The notes beneath the pieces were generated by a model that made no database searches, was not told the origin of the DNA, and worked only from the letters and a program-made list of their open reading frames with translations. Source: Mycolicibacterium poriferae (GTDB taxonomy: Bacteria > Actinomycetota > Actinomycetes > Mycobacteriales > Mycobacteriaceae). Taken from it: a DNA stretch of 64,000 bases. A program made the position numbers and the translations under genes. Positions 25,888 to 33,881 of this stretch are shown piece after piece (the stretch's first letter is position 1; every line of letters begins with the position of its first letter). The DNA lies in assembly GCF_010728325.1 (NCBI RefSeq), contig NZ_AP022570.1, positions 4,712,001 to 4,776,000 of the forward strand. Reading direction: 5' to 3'.

Positions 25888-27788
25888 GCGGTCCGATGGC
25901 TCGTCCAATGCGGATGAACGAACCGCCGCAGGTGCGCTCCCGCGACTTCAAGGGTTCGGCGCTGCGACTGCTCAGACGCCTGACCCCGCAACGGGGTCTG
26001 ACCATCGCGGTGATCCTGCTCGGTGTCGGCGGCATCGCGGTGGGCGTGATCGGTCCGCGCATCCTCGGGCATGCCACCGACCTGCTGTTCAACGGGGTGA
26101 TCGGCCGCCAGCTGCCGGCGGGTCTGACGAAGGAGCAGGCGATCGAGGCGGCGCGGGCACGCGGCGATTCGACGTTCGCCGACCTGCTCTCCGGCATGAA
26201 CGTGGTGCCCGGTCAGGGGGTGGACTTCGGTGCCGTCGCCCGGACGTTGGCGTTGGCGTTGGCGCTGTATGTGGTTGCCGCTCTGATGGTCTGGCTGCAG
26301 GCGCGGATGTTGAACGTCGTCGTGCAGCGCACCATCGCCCGGCTGCGCGCCGACGTGGAGGACAAGGTGCACCGCCTGCCGCTGCGCTACTTCGACACCC
26401 GCCAGCGCGGTGAGGTGCTCAGCCGGGTCACCAACGACGTGGACAACATGCAGCAGTCCCTGTCGATGTCGATCACCCAACTGCTGACCTCGGTGCTGAC
26501 GGTGTTCGGGGTGCTGGTGATGATGCTGACCATCTCGCCGCTGCTGACGCTGCTGACGGTGGTCACCGTGCCGCTGTCGCTGTGGGTGACCCGCTCGATC
26601 GCGCGACGGTCGCGCACGCTGTTCGTCGACCAGTGGACCAACACCGGCAGGCTCAACGCTCACATCGAGGAGACCTACAGCGGTTTCACCGTGGTGAAGA
26701 CCTACGGACACCGCGCCGGCGCCATCGAGCAGTTCGACGAACTCAACGACGACGTCTATCGGGCCAGCTTCGGGGCGCAGTTTCTGTCGGGGCTGGTGTC
26801 GCCGGCGACGGTGTTCGTGGGCAACATCAGTTACGTGGCGGTCGCCGTCGTCGGCGGTGTACAGGTGGCCACCGGCCAGATCACATTGGGCGGCATCCAG
26901 GCGTTCATCCAGTACGTCCGGCAGTTCAATCAACCGTTGACCCAGATCGCGGGCATGTACAACACCTTGCAGTCCGGCATCGCCAGCGCCGAGCGGGTCT
27001 TCGATCTGCTCGACGCCGAGGAGGAGCCGGCCGATCCCCCCGGGACGCTGCCTGCGGTGGGCGCCGCACGGCGCGGCCGCGTCGAGTTCGACGAGGTGTC
27101 CTTCGCTTATCTGCCCGGTACCCCGGTCCTCGAGCACCTGTCACTGGTGGCCGAACCGGGCTCCACCGTCGCGATCGTCGGCCCCACCGGGGCGGGCAAG
27201 ACCACGCTGGTGAACCTGCTGATGCGGTTCTACGACGTCGACGCCGGACGCATCCTGATCGACGACGTGGACATCACCTCGGTCAGCCGCAGCTCGCTGC
27301 GCTCGCAGATCGGCATGGTGCTGCAGGACGCCTGGCTGTTCGCGGGCTCGGTGTACGACAACATCGCCTACGGTCGCCCCGACGCCGACTACGACGACGT
27401 GGTGGCCGCGGCGAAGGCGGCGTACGTGGACCGGTTCGTCCACACGCTGCCCGACGGCTACGACACCCACGTCAGCGACGGCGGAGCGAACATCAGTGTC
27501 GGCGAACGTCAGCTCATCACCATCGCCCGCGCGGTGCTGGCTCAGCCGCAGTTGCTGATCCTCGACGAGGCGACCAGCTCGGTGGACACCCGCACCGAGG
27601 TGCTCATCCAGCACGCGATGGCGCAGTTGCGCCGCGACCGGACCAGTTTCATCATCGCCCACCGGCTCTCGACCATCCGCGACGCCGACCTGATCCTGGT
27701 GATGGAGTCCGGGCGGATCGTCGAACGCGGTACCCATGCCGAGTTGCTGGCGCGGCGGGGCGAGTATTGGACGATGACACAGCGGTGA
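25884..27788 (+). CDS. ABC exporter half-transporter, catalytic subunit (Rv1272c type)
   Basis: 634 residues, membrane domain plus ATPase. Walker [10 protein letters not shown] (about 432-440) and Walker [13 protein letters not shown] with the catalytic Glu are intact, but the signature reads ISVGERQ instead of LSGGQ. Combined with the Glu-to-Asp change in the partner, this gives one consensus and one degenerate nucleotide site, as in TM287/288-type exporters. An extra hydrophilic loop of about 50 residues (around [19 protein letters not shown]) follows the first helix. Rv1272c has been linked to lipid uptake in earlier work as I recall. Its TGA stop is the centre of a palindrome repeat. Confidence 0.92.
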   Translation: MSGPMARPMRMNEPPQVRSRDFKGSALRLLRRLTPQRGLTIAVILLGVGGIAVGVIGPRILGHATDLLFNGVIGRQLPAGLTKEQAIEAARARGDSTFADLLSGMNVVPGQGVDFGAVARTLALALALYVVAALMVWLQARMLNVVVQRTIARLRADVEDKVHRLPLRYFDTRQRGEVLSRVTNDVDNMQQSLSMSITQLLTSVLTVFGVLVMMLTISPLLTLLTVVTVPLSLWVTRSIARRSRTLFVDQWTNTGRLNAHIEETYSGFTVVKTYGHRAGAIEQFDELNDDVYRASFGAQFLSGLVSPATVFVGNISYVAVAVVGGVQVATGQITLGGIQAFIQYVRQFNQPLTQIAGMYNTLQSGIASAERVFDLLDAEEEPADPPGTLPAVGAARRGRVEFDEVSFAYLPGTPVLEHLSLVAEPGSTVAIVGPTGAGKTTLVNLLMRFYDVDAGRILIDDVDITSVSRSSLRSQIGMVLQDAWLFAGSVYDNIAYGRPDADYDDVVAAAKAAYVDRFVHTLPDGYDTHVSDGGANISVGERQLITIARAVLAQPQLLILDEATSSVDTRTEVLIQHAMAQLRRDRTSFIIAHRLSTIRDADLILVMESGRIVERGTHAELLARRGEYWTMTQR

Positions 27789-27845
27789 ACCGCTAATCAG
27801 GCACAGCGGTGAACCGCTAATCGAGCACAGCGGTCAACCGCCCCC
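27781..27845 (+). repeat. Tandem palindrome array, three units of 24 bp (locus B)
   Basis: Units start at 27781, 27805 and 27829: arm AGCGGT, centre GA, arm ACCGCT, then a 10-base spacer AATCAGGCAC or close variant. The first unit contains the last codon and the TGA stop of the ABC transporter gene. The third is degenerate (TCAACCGCC). It sits between two plus-strand genes and may terminate or insulate transcription. Same design as the arrays at 22810 and 59384. Confidence 0.8.
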
Positions 27846-27917
27846 CGTGGTCGATCAAGCAGTCTGCTCAATTCCATTCCGCGCCATGGAGCTGTCGGCG
27901 TCGGGCAGCATGTCGGC

Positions 27918-30158
27918 ATGGCCCGCACGGTGCATACGTTCTGCCGTTACTGCCTTGCCGCGTGCGGTGTCGACGTCACCGTCGAAGACGGGCGGGTCGT
28001 CAAGATCTCCCCCGACAAGCAGAACCCGCACAGCTGGCGGGACTTCTGCGCCAAAGGCCGCACCGCGCATCAGGTCGTCGAGCATCCCCGCCGGTTGCTG
28101 GCACCGATGAAGCGGGTCGGTGAGCGCTATGTGGAAACCGGTTGGGACGAGGCGATCAGCGACATCGCGGCCCGCCTCAACGCGGTGATCGAGGACGGCG
28201 GTCCCGACGCGGTGGCCGCCTACTACGGCAATCCGGCCGGGTATTCGTCGTCGAACCTGATGTTCATGAACGGGTGGTTGGACGCCGTCGGCACCCACAA
28301 CCGGTACGCGGTCGGATCCGTCGACCAGAACGCCCTTCATGTGGTGGCCGAGAAGATGTACGGCTCGTCGTTGATGGTGCCGGTGTCGGACGTGGACAAC
28401 TGCGACTACTTCGTGATCGTCGGCGCGAACCCCGCAGTGAGCGCGTGGAACTGGCTGGAGTCGGTGCCGGGCGGGTGGCGCCGCACGCTGGCCCGCCAGC
28501 AGCAGGGCGCGACCGTCGTCGTCGTCGACCCGGTGCGCACCGAAACCGCTGAGCGCGCTGACATCCACGTGGCGGTGCGGCCCGGACAGGACTGGGCGCT
28601 GCTGTTGGCGATGGTGACGATCATTCTCGACGAGGGCCTATACCACCGGGGAGACTGCGCAGACCTGGCCACCGGTGTCGATCGGCTGCGCGGACTGACC
28701 GCCGATGTCGACCTTGCTGATCTGGCGCGCCGCTGCGATGTACCGCTCGCGGTGATCACCGATGTGGCACGAGATTTCGCGACCGCCGAGCGGGCGATGC
28801 TGGTGACCCGCACCGGAGTGTCGCTTCATCTGGGCGGCACGGTGGCGGAGTGGCTGGGCCAGGTGCTCAATGTCATCACCGGACGGATGGACCGCCCCGG
28901 TGGCCGCCGCTTCGAGGCCGGTTACGTTGACGCCTTACGTCTGGCGGACCTGGCCGGCGCGACACCGCACCGCAGCAGGTTACGGGGACGGGACATGGTC
29001 GCCGGGGCACATGCGCTCAGCGAGCTCCCCGACGAGATCACCACCCCCGGACGCGGCCAGGTCCGGGCGATGGTGATCAACAGCGGCAATCCGGTCGTCT
29101 CCGGACCCGACGGCGCGAAGCTCGACCACGCGTTGTCGACGCTCGATCTTCTGGTGGCCATCGATTTCGTGCAGCGTGAGAGCCATCGGCACGCCCACTG
29201 GCTGCTGCCCGCAGTGCACTGGCTGGAGCGCGACGACCTGCTGGCGTTCACCAGCAGCCTGCATGACGAACCGTATGTGCAGTACGGGGTCCGCGCCGTA
29301 GACCCGCCGATCCTCGCACGTGAAGAGTGGCGCATCTTCACCGACCTGGCGCTGGCGATGAAGCGCCCGCTGTTCGGTGCACGGGGGTTGAACGCCGTCG
29401 TCGCCACGTCCAGACGGCTGGCCCGGCTGACCCGAAGGCCGGCGCTCGAGTTCGGGCCGTACTGGATTCATCGGCTGCTGATCGCCACCAGCCGAAAAGT
29501 CAACGGCCGCAAGATCAGGTGGCGCGACGTGCTGGATCATCCGCACGGTTGGGTGCTCGGGCCCCGGGAATTCGGCCGGTTCCGCGACGCGCTGCGCACC
29601 GACGACAAGACGGTGCACGTCGCTCCCCCGGAATTCGTCGCGCGGGCACGGGAGCTGCTGAGCCAGGCGCCGCCGTCGCCGCCAGACGGCTACCCGTTCC
29701 AGCTGGCCAACCGGCGACACCGGCACTCGATGAACTCGTGGCTCAACGAGCTGCCCGGGCTGCATCCCTCAGGGAAGGGCACTCAGGTCGTGATCCATCC
29801 CGAGGACGCGCGGCCCCTGGGCATCGACGCCGGCGATACGGTTCGGGTGTCCTCGGCCGTGGGGGCGGTCGAGTTGACCGCGGCGGTCGACGGCCAGCCC
29901 CGCCGTGGTGTCGTCATCATCGACCACGGCTGGGGTTCAAGGGTTTTCGACCCGGCCGGTGGGTCTGAGCCGCTCAGCTACGGCGTGAACCGCAACCTGC
30001 TGGTGGACGGCGCGCAGGTTGACCCGCTGTCGCAGACTGCGGCATTGAACTCGTCGTACGTCAACGTCGAAATCGTGGAGTCTGACAGCTCCGCCGAGAG
30101 ACGACGCCCGCACTCCGAAGTCGATCCCGATGCTCACGCACGTGGTCTCGAAGACTGA
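27918..30158 (+). CDS. Orphan molybdopterin oxidoreductase (DMSO reductase/formate dehydrogenase-like)
   Basis: 746 residues. Cys9, Cys12, Cys16 and Cys44 form the N-terminal 4Fe-4S motif. Molybdopterin domains follow, with YCG-type loop AYYGNPAGYSSSNL, SVDQNALH (around 134-141), DPVRTETAE and the C-terminal dinucleotide-binding barrel from YPFQLANRR onward. No Cys or Sec is seen at the usual metal-ligand position; Ser134 or Asp136 are candidates. There is no Tat signal, so it should be cytoplasmic. No iron-sulfur or membrane partner subunit is adjacent, so electron acceptor and substrate are unknown. I do not recall this gene at the M. tuberculosis locus. Confidence 0.88.
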   Translation: MARTVHTFCRYCLAACGVDVTVEDGRVVKISPDKQNPHSWRDFCAKGRTAHQVVEHPRRLLAPMKRVGERYVETGWDEAISDIAARLNAVIEDGGPDAVAAYYGNPAGYSSSNLMFMNGWLDAVGTHNRYAVGSVDQNALHVVAEKMYGSSLMVPVSDVDNCDYFVIVGANPAVSAWNWLESVPGGWRRTLARQQQGATVVVVDPVRTETAERADIHVAVRPGQDWALLLAMVTIILDEGLYHRGDCADLATGVDRLRGLTADVDLADLARRCDVPLAVITDVARDFATAERAMLVTRTGVSLHLGGTVAEWLGQVLNVITGRMDRPGGRRFEAGYVDALRLADLAGATPHRSRLRGRDMVAGAHALSELPDEITTPGRGQVRAMVINSGNPVVSGPDGAKLDHALSTLDLLVAIDFVQRESHRHAHWLLPAVHWLERDDLLAFTSSLHDEPYVQYGVRAVDPPILAREEWRIFTDLALAMKRPLFGARGLNAVVATSRRLARLTRRPALEFGPYWIHRLLIATSRKVNGRKIRWRDVLDHPHGWVLGPREFGRFRDALRTDDKTVHVAPPEFVARARELLSQAPPSPPDGYPFQLANRRHRHSMNSWLNELPGLHPSGKGTQVVIHPEDARPLGIDAGDTVRVSSAVGAVELTAAVDGQPRRGVVIIDHGWGSRVFDPAGGSEPLSYGVNRNLLVDGAQVDPLSQTAALNSSYVNVEIVESDSSAERRRPHSEVDPDAHARGLED

Positions 30159-30201
30159 AGCGATGGACATCCGCCAGGACGAACGCGTTCCCGGTCAGGA
30201 A

Positions 30202-31236
30202 CTACTGCGCGTGACGGGTCCGGGGCTGCGTTTCGGTGAACACGACGGCATTGTCGATGACGGTGTGAACGAAGCGCATCTTCTCCAGGACCGGAGGTGG
30301 CAGCACGAAAGGGTAGAGATCCGCGCGGCCCATGGATCGATTGATCATGTTCAGCGACCACGCCAGGGGCAGCCACATTCCGATGAGCGTATCGAAACGG
30401 CTGGGGCCCAGATGGAGAAGATCGAACGCTCCGGCGGCCGGGGCCAGGCCGAACGACGCCGCGGTGTCCAACGTATCCCGGATGTGCAGGTAGTGCGCGA
30501 ACGTCTCTGCCCAGTCCTCCGCAGGATGCATCGAGGCATAGGAGGACACGTGTCGTGTCGACCAATCCGGCGGCGGACCGGCGTTGTAGTGCCGGTCCAG
30601 TGCCTGCTGGTAGTCGCGATCAGGGTCGCCGAAGAGGTCGGCGAATTCGGAGCTGCGCTGGGACCAGCCACCTACCAGGCGATGAAAGTACGCATGCCCG
30701 GTCTCATGTCGGAAGTGGCCGAGCAAAGTCCGGTACGGTTCGTCCAGGGCCACGCGCAGCTCCTCGCGGCGCACATCGTCGCTTTCTGCCAGGTCCAGTG
30801 TGACGACGCCATCCTCGTGTCCGGTGACGACCTTCTCGTCGGTGCTCGACAACAGGTCGAACGCCAACCCGAACTGCGAGTCCTGTGTCCGGTCGACGAT
30901 GGGCAGCCTCAGCTCGATCAGCTCGGCGACCAGGCGTCGTTTGGCGTTCTCGGCCACGGCAAATCTGGCCATCCCGGCAACGTCAGAATCGCTGGGCCGG
31001 GTCCGTGTCAGCCGGCAGGACGCGCACAGTCCGCCGACCGAGGTCGCCGACCCAGACTCGAGCAACCAATTACATTGAGCAATAACCGAATTAGCACACA
31101 AGGAGAAACTCTGCTCATCGACGAGGACCATTGTGGCCTTATCGGAGGAGTATGCGAGCCTGCTTCCGCACGACAAACACAAGGAATTCTCGAAGGTGAG
31201 GTGTTGGCCGCATTTCGGGCAGGTGAAGTCGCGCAT
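30202..31236 (-). CDS. Zinc-ribbon putative metallopeptidase (Peptidase_Mx type)
   Basis: 344 residues. The N terminus carries zinc-ribbon pairs Cys6/Cys9 and Cys20/Cys23, then a second set at Cys71/Cys74. The central part holds HETGH (177-181), an HExxH-type zinc site, and HPAEDWAETFAHY supplies a likely third ligand. This arrangement fits the putative zinc-binding metallopeptidase family (PF15887 as I recall). No signal peptide or membrane helix, so cytoplasmic. The ATG at 31236 is chosen because the zinc ribbon begins directly after it. It is convergent with the molybdopterin gene. Target protein unknown. Local base composition near 31070-31110 is more AT-rich than the neighbours. Confidence 0.8.
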   Translation of the reverse strand: MRDFTCPKCGQHLTFENSLCLSCGSRLAYSSDKATMVLVDEQSFSLCANSVIAQCNWLLESGSATSVGGLCASCRLTRTRPSDSDVAGMARFAVAENAKRRLVAELIELRLPIVDRTQDSQFGLAFDLLSSTDEKVVTGHEDGVVTLDLAESDDVRREELRVALDEPYRTLLGHFRHETGHAYFHRLVGGWSQRSSEFADLFGDPDRDYQQALDRHYNAGPPPDWSTRHVSSYASMHPAEDWAETFAHYLHIRDTLDTAASFGLAPAAGAFDLLHLGPSRFDTLIGMWLPLAWSLNMINRSMGRADLYPFVLPPPVLEKMRFVHTVIDNAVVFTETQPRTRHAQ

Positions 31237-31503
31237 GCGCAGAGTCCGTTCAGGTTCGAAGCTAACGCAGAAGGGCAACGTTGCGTCGGAACGCCGGCAG
31301 AGGAAGGGTGGAAAACACGGTCGGCCCGCCGGCAGGAGCTGCCCTACGGCGATTGATGCCGAGAGTGGTCGCAGTTCCAGATCTGCTTACCGGAACCCTT
31401 GCGGTGCAGCTTATCAAACGGTCGCTCGCCCAGCGGCGATTGTGATCAGCGCGACGGGTTCGACCGAGGGGAGCGTGACAGGGCTCTGCGGCCTCGCCGC
31501 ATC
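31237..31503. other. Intergenic spacer, 267 bp
   Basis: Lies between two minus-strand genes. It presumably contains the promoter of the metallopeptidase gene and the end of the transcript from 31504-32073. I found no convincing small gene, RNA or repeat in it. Confidence 0.4.
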
Positions 31504-32073
31504 TCAGACCGACGGACCCTGGGCGCGCAGGTCGTCCACCTCGCGCATCGCGGCGCGCAGCTTGCCCAGCCACTCGTCGGCGTGCTCGCCGACCAGGCGC
31601 ACCGACCATGCCAATGCGTCCGATCGCGAGCGCGCCACACCGGCGTCGACGAGGGTGTCGAGCACCTGACGTTCGGGCTGACGCAACCGGGTCATCACCG
31701 GCACGGCCATGTGGGTGAACAGGATTCGTTCGGGCTCTCCGCTACCCACGTCGACGCCCCAGGCGACCTTGCGCCGGTACCGGGCCTCAGCCTCGTCGGC
31801 GATCTGCATGCGCTCGGCGCGGGTCTGCTCCCGGAACCGGGCGGCCCGCCCGGAGGCGTGGGCTTCCGTCTCACCGGAGTCGCTGTCGACCTCGGGAAGA
31901 CGCCCCACGACGGTGATCTCCTCGCGGTCGACGGTCACCTCCGGGTCGCCGGTGAACCAGTGTTCGGGCATCCGACCGGCGAACCAGTCAGCGGCGTCGC
32001 TGGCGTCCGGTTGGTCCGCCTGCTGCCAGCCGCCGGCGCGGCCTGCTCTGCGGTGATGGGAATAGTGTCTCAT
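31504..32073 (-). CDS. Conserved hypothetical protein
   Basis: 189 residues from the ATG at 32073, rich in Arg, Glu and Asp. The middle part has a charged helical stretch (FREQTRAERMQIADEAEARYRRK). The C-terminal third (RQVLDTLVDAGVARSRSDALAWSVRLV, split here only for description) resembles the ribbon-helix-helix or antitoxin-like segment seen in several mycobacterial hypotheticals. The codon bias is normal for the genome. No catalytic motif or signal peptide. A DNA- or protein-binding role is possible; I do not recognise the family. Confidence 0.65.
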   Translation of the reverse strand: MRHYSHHRRAGRAGGWQQADQPDASDAADWFAGRMPEHWFTGDPEVTVDREEITVVGRLPEVDSDSGETEAHASGRAARFREQTRAERMQIADEAEARYRRKVAWGVDVGSGEPERILFTHMAVPVMTRLRQPERQVLDTLVDAGVARSRSDALAWSVRLVGEHADEWLGKLRAAMREVDDLRAQGPSV

Positions 32074-32218
32074 GATTACATGCTTACACCGTTGCAGCGC
32101 AGGTGCGAAGCGGTTCCGCCACCAGCGAAACAGCGGGCAGCGCCGCACTCAAGGGGTGCCTCCGGGCGTCGTCCACCGCATAGGGTGGCAATCGGCCAGA
32201 CACGTCAAGGAGGCGGCG

Positions 32219-33117
32219 GTGACAGGACCCGGACAAGGCAGTTGGCAGCCCGACCCGGAGGGTCGATTCGATTACCGGTGGTTCGACGGTCAGCGGTGGA
32301 CCGACCAGGTCTCCCACCAGGGGCAGGTGCACCAGGCTCCGCTCGGTCCGCCGCCGGCCCAGCAACAGGGGGCTGCGCGCCATGCCCAGCCGGAGCACCC
32401 CCAGCAGCCGAGTGACCAGGCGCAGGCCGTGCCCGGCGGCGACGGCTTCGCCGGCATCTCCGGTGACCTCGTCGACGGGCGGTTCAGCGAGAAGGAGGCG
32501 AAGCCGATCGCGAACCAGAACGCCAAGCTGCTGCGCGTTCGCCTCGGTGAGCCGTTCATGGCCAGGCAGGGCTCGATGGTGGCCTACCAGGGCAGCGTCG
32601 ATTTCGCCTTCGAAGCGGGGGCGCGTCGAAGTTCCTGAAGAAGGCACTGACCGGTGAAGGTCTACCCCTGATGCGGTGCACGGGGCAGGGTGATGTGTTC
32701 CTGGCCGAGTTCGGCTACGACGTGCACATGCTGAACCTGACCAACTCCGGCCTGTCGATCAGCGGCAAGAACGTGCTGGCCTTCTCGGCCAGCCTGGACT
32801 GGAACATCGAGCGGGTCAAAGGTGGCAGCATCGCCACCGGCGGGTTGTTCAACACCACGCTGCGCGGCACCGGGTGGGTGGCCATCACCACCCACGGCCC
32901 GCCGGTGGTGCTCAACACCGCCGAGGCGCCCACCTACGCCGACACGAACGCCGTGGTCGCGTGGTCGGCGAATCTGCAGACGCAACTGAAGACCAGCTTC
33001 AAGGCAGGTGCGCTCATCGGCCGCGGCTCCGGGGAGGCGCTGCAGGTCGCCTTCCACGGCAACGGGTTCGTCATCGTACAGCCCTCCGAAGGCTTCCCGG
33101 TCACCGCGGCCCCGTAG
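32219..33117 (+). pseudogene. DUF2510-AIM24 family protein gene with a frameshift
   Basis: An unusually clear ribosome site AAGGAGG precedes the GTG at 32219. The first frame encodes a DUF2510 segment (WQPDPEGRFDYRWFDGQRWTD), a Gln/Pro-rich linker and the start of an AIM24 domain (NAKLLRVRLGEPFMARQGSMV). At the run of five G at 32617-32621 the frame breaks and stops at 32638. The remaining AIM24 domain continues in another frame from about 32622 to 33117 (KFLKKALTGEGLPLMRC, then GDVFLAEFG). One extra G would restore an intact protein of about 299 residues. This is either a recent mutation, a slippery site, or an assembly error. AIM24 function in bacteria is unknown. Confidence 0.82.
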
Positions 33118-33549
33118 TCACAGCTCCAGCAGGACGGTCACCGGACCGTCGTTGACGAGCTCGACCTGCATGTCGGCGCCGAACACACCCGTCTGCACAC
33201 GGGCGCCCATCGCGGTGAGTGCGTCGGCGAAGGTCTGCACCAACGGCTCGGCGACCGCGCCCGGCGCAGCCGCGTTCCATGTGGGCCGGCGCCCCTTGGC
33301 GGTGTTGGCGTAAAGCGTGAACTGGCTGACCACCAGGATCGGCGCCGCAGTGTCACTCGCCGACTTCTCGTCGTCGAGAATCCTCAGTTGCCAGAGCTTT
33401 TCCGCGAGTCGGCGGGCCTTGTCGGCGTCATCGGTATGGGTCACGCCGACCAGCGCCAGCAGACCCTGTCCGTCGGGATGGATCTCCCCGACCACCTCAC
33501 CAGAGACGGCGACACGAGCCGACGTGACGCGCTGCACGAGGATTCGCAT
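33118..33549 (-). CDS. dtd: D-aminoacyl-tRNA deacylase
   Basis: 143-residue cytoplasmic enzyme that removes D-amino acids (and glycine mischarged on tRNA-Ala) from tRNA. The two family active-site motifs are present: SQFTLYA in the middle and [11 protein letters not shown] at the C terminus. The start [13 protein letters not shown] is typical. The stop is immediately adjacent to the stop of the convergent AIM24 gene. Confidence 0.95.
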   Translation of the reverse strand: MRILVQRVTSARVAVSGEVVGEIHPDGQGLLALVGVTHTDDADKARRLAEKLWQLRILDDEKSASDTAAPILVVSQFTLYANTAKGRRPTWNAAAPGAVAEPLVQTFADALTAMGARVQTGVFGADMQVELVNDGPVTVLLEL

Positions 33550-33592
33550 GCCGTGATGCTGTCACGTCGGACCGCAGCGCCGACCGGGGACG

Positions 33593-33620
33593 TTTTCCAA
33601 GTACCCTAGGGGGGTATGGT
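33593..33620 (+). promoter_or_regulatory. Copper-operon promoter with CsoR/RicR-like box
   Basis: TACCC-TAGGG-GGGTA (33602-33616) resembles the TACCC...GGGTA palindromes bound by copper-sensing CsoR-family repressors. It overlaps a -10 hexamer TATGGT (33615-33620), with a TTTTCC -35 candidate 16 bases upstream (33593-33598). A repressor bound here would block polymerase. No csoR or ricR gene is visible in the window. Confidence 0.65.
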
Positions 33621-33666
33621 ACACAGGACGTCAGCGACGCTGCAGTCTACGACCGAGAGGACCGCC

Positions 33667-33873
33667 ATGAGCACCACGACCATCACCGTGACGGGCATGA
33701 GCTGCGACGCCTGCGCATCGGCCGTGCGGGCCGAACTCACCAGCATTCCCGGCGTCGTCGACGTCGACATCGACCTGTCCGACGGAAAAGTCACCATCGG
33801 CAGCGACTCCCCCGTCGACGACGAGACACTCCGCAATGCCGTCGAAGAAGCCGGCTACGAGCTGGCGAACTGA
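33667..33873 (+). CDS. CopZ-like copper chaperone (HMA domain)
   Basis: 68 residues, a single heavy-metal-associated domain with the metal motif GMSCDAC (Cys13 and Cys16) and the closing EEAGYEL. Such proteins carry Cu(I) to P1B-type ATPases in the cytoplasm. A GAGAGGA ribosome site precedes the ATG. It lies 8 bp before the ATPase gene and behind a CsoR-like box, which together identify a copper-responsive efflux operon. Confidence 0.92.
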   Translation: MSTTTITVTGMSCDACASAVRAELTSIPGVVDVDIDLSDGKVTIGSDSPVDDETLRNAVEEAGYELAN

Positions 33874-33881
33874 GCGACGCC

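Noticed and set aside
32074..32218. Small gene in the divergent gap before the AIM24 gene
   Set aside because: No frame with start, ribosome site and plausible composition; it is a promoter region.
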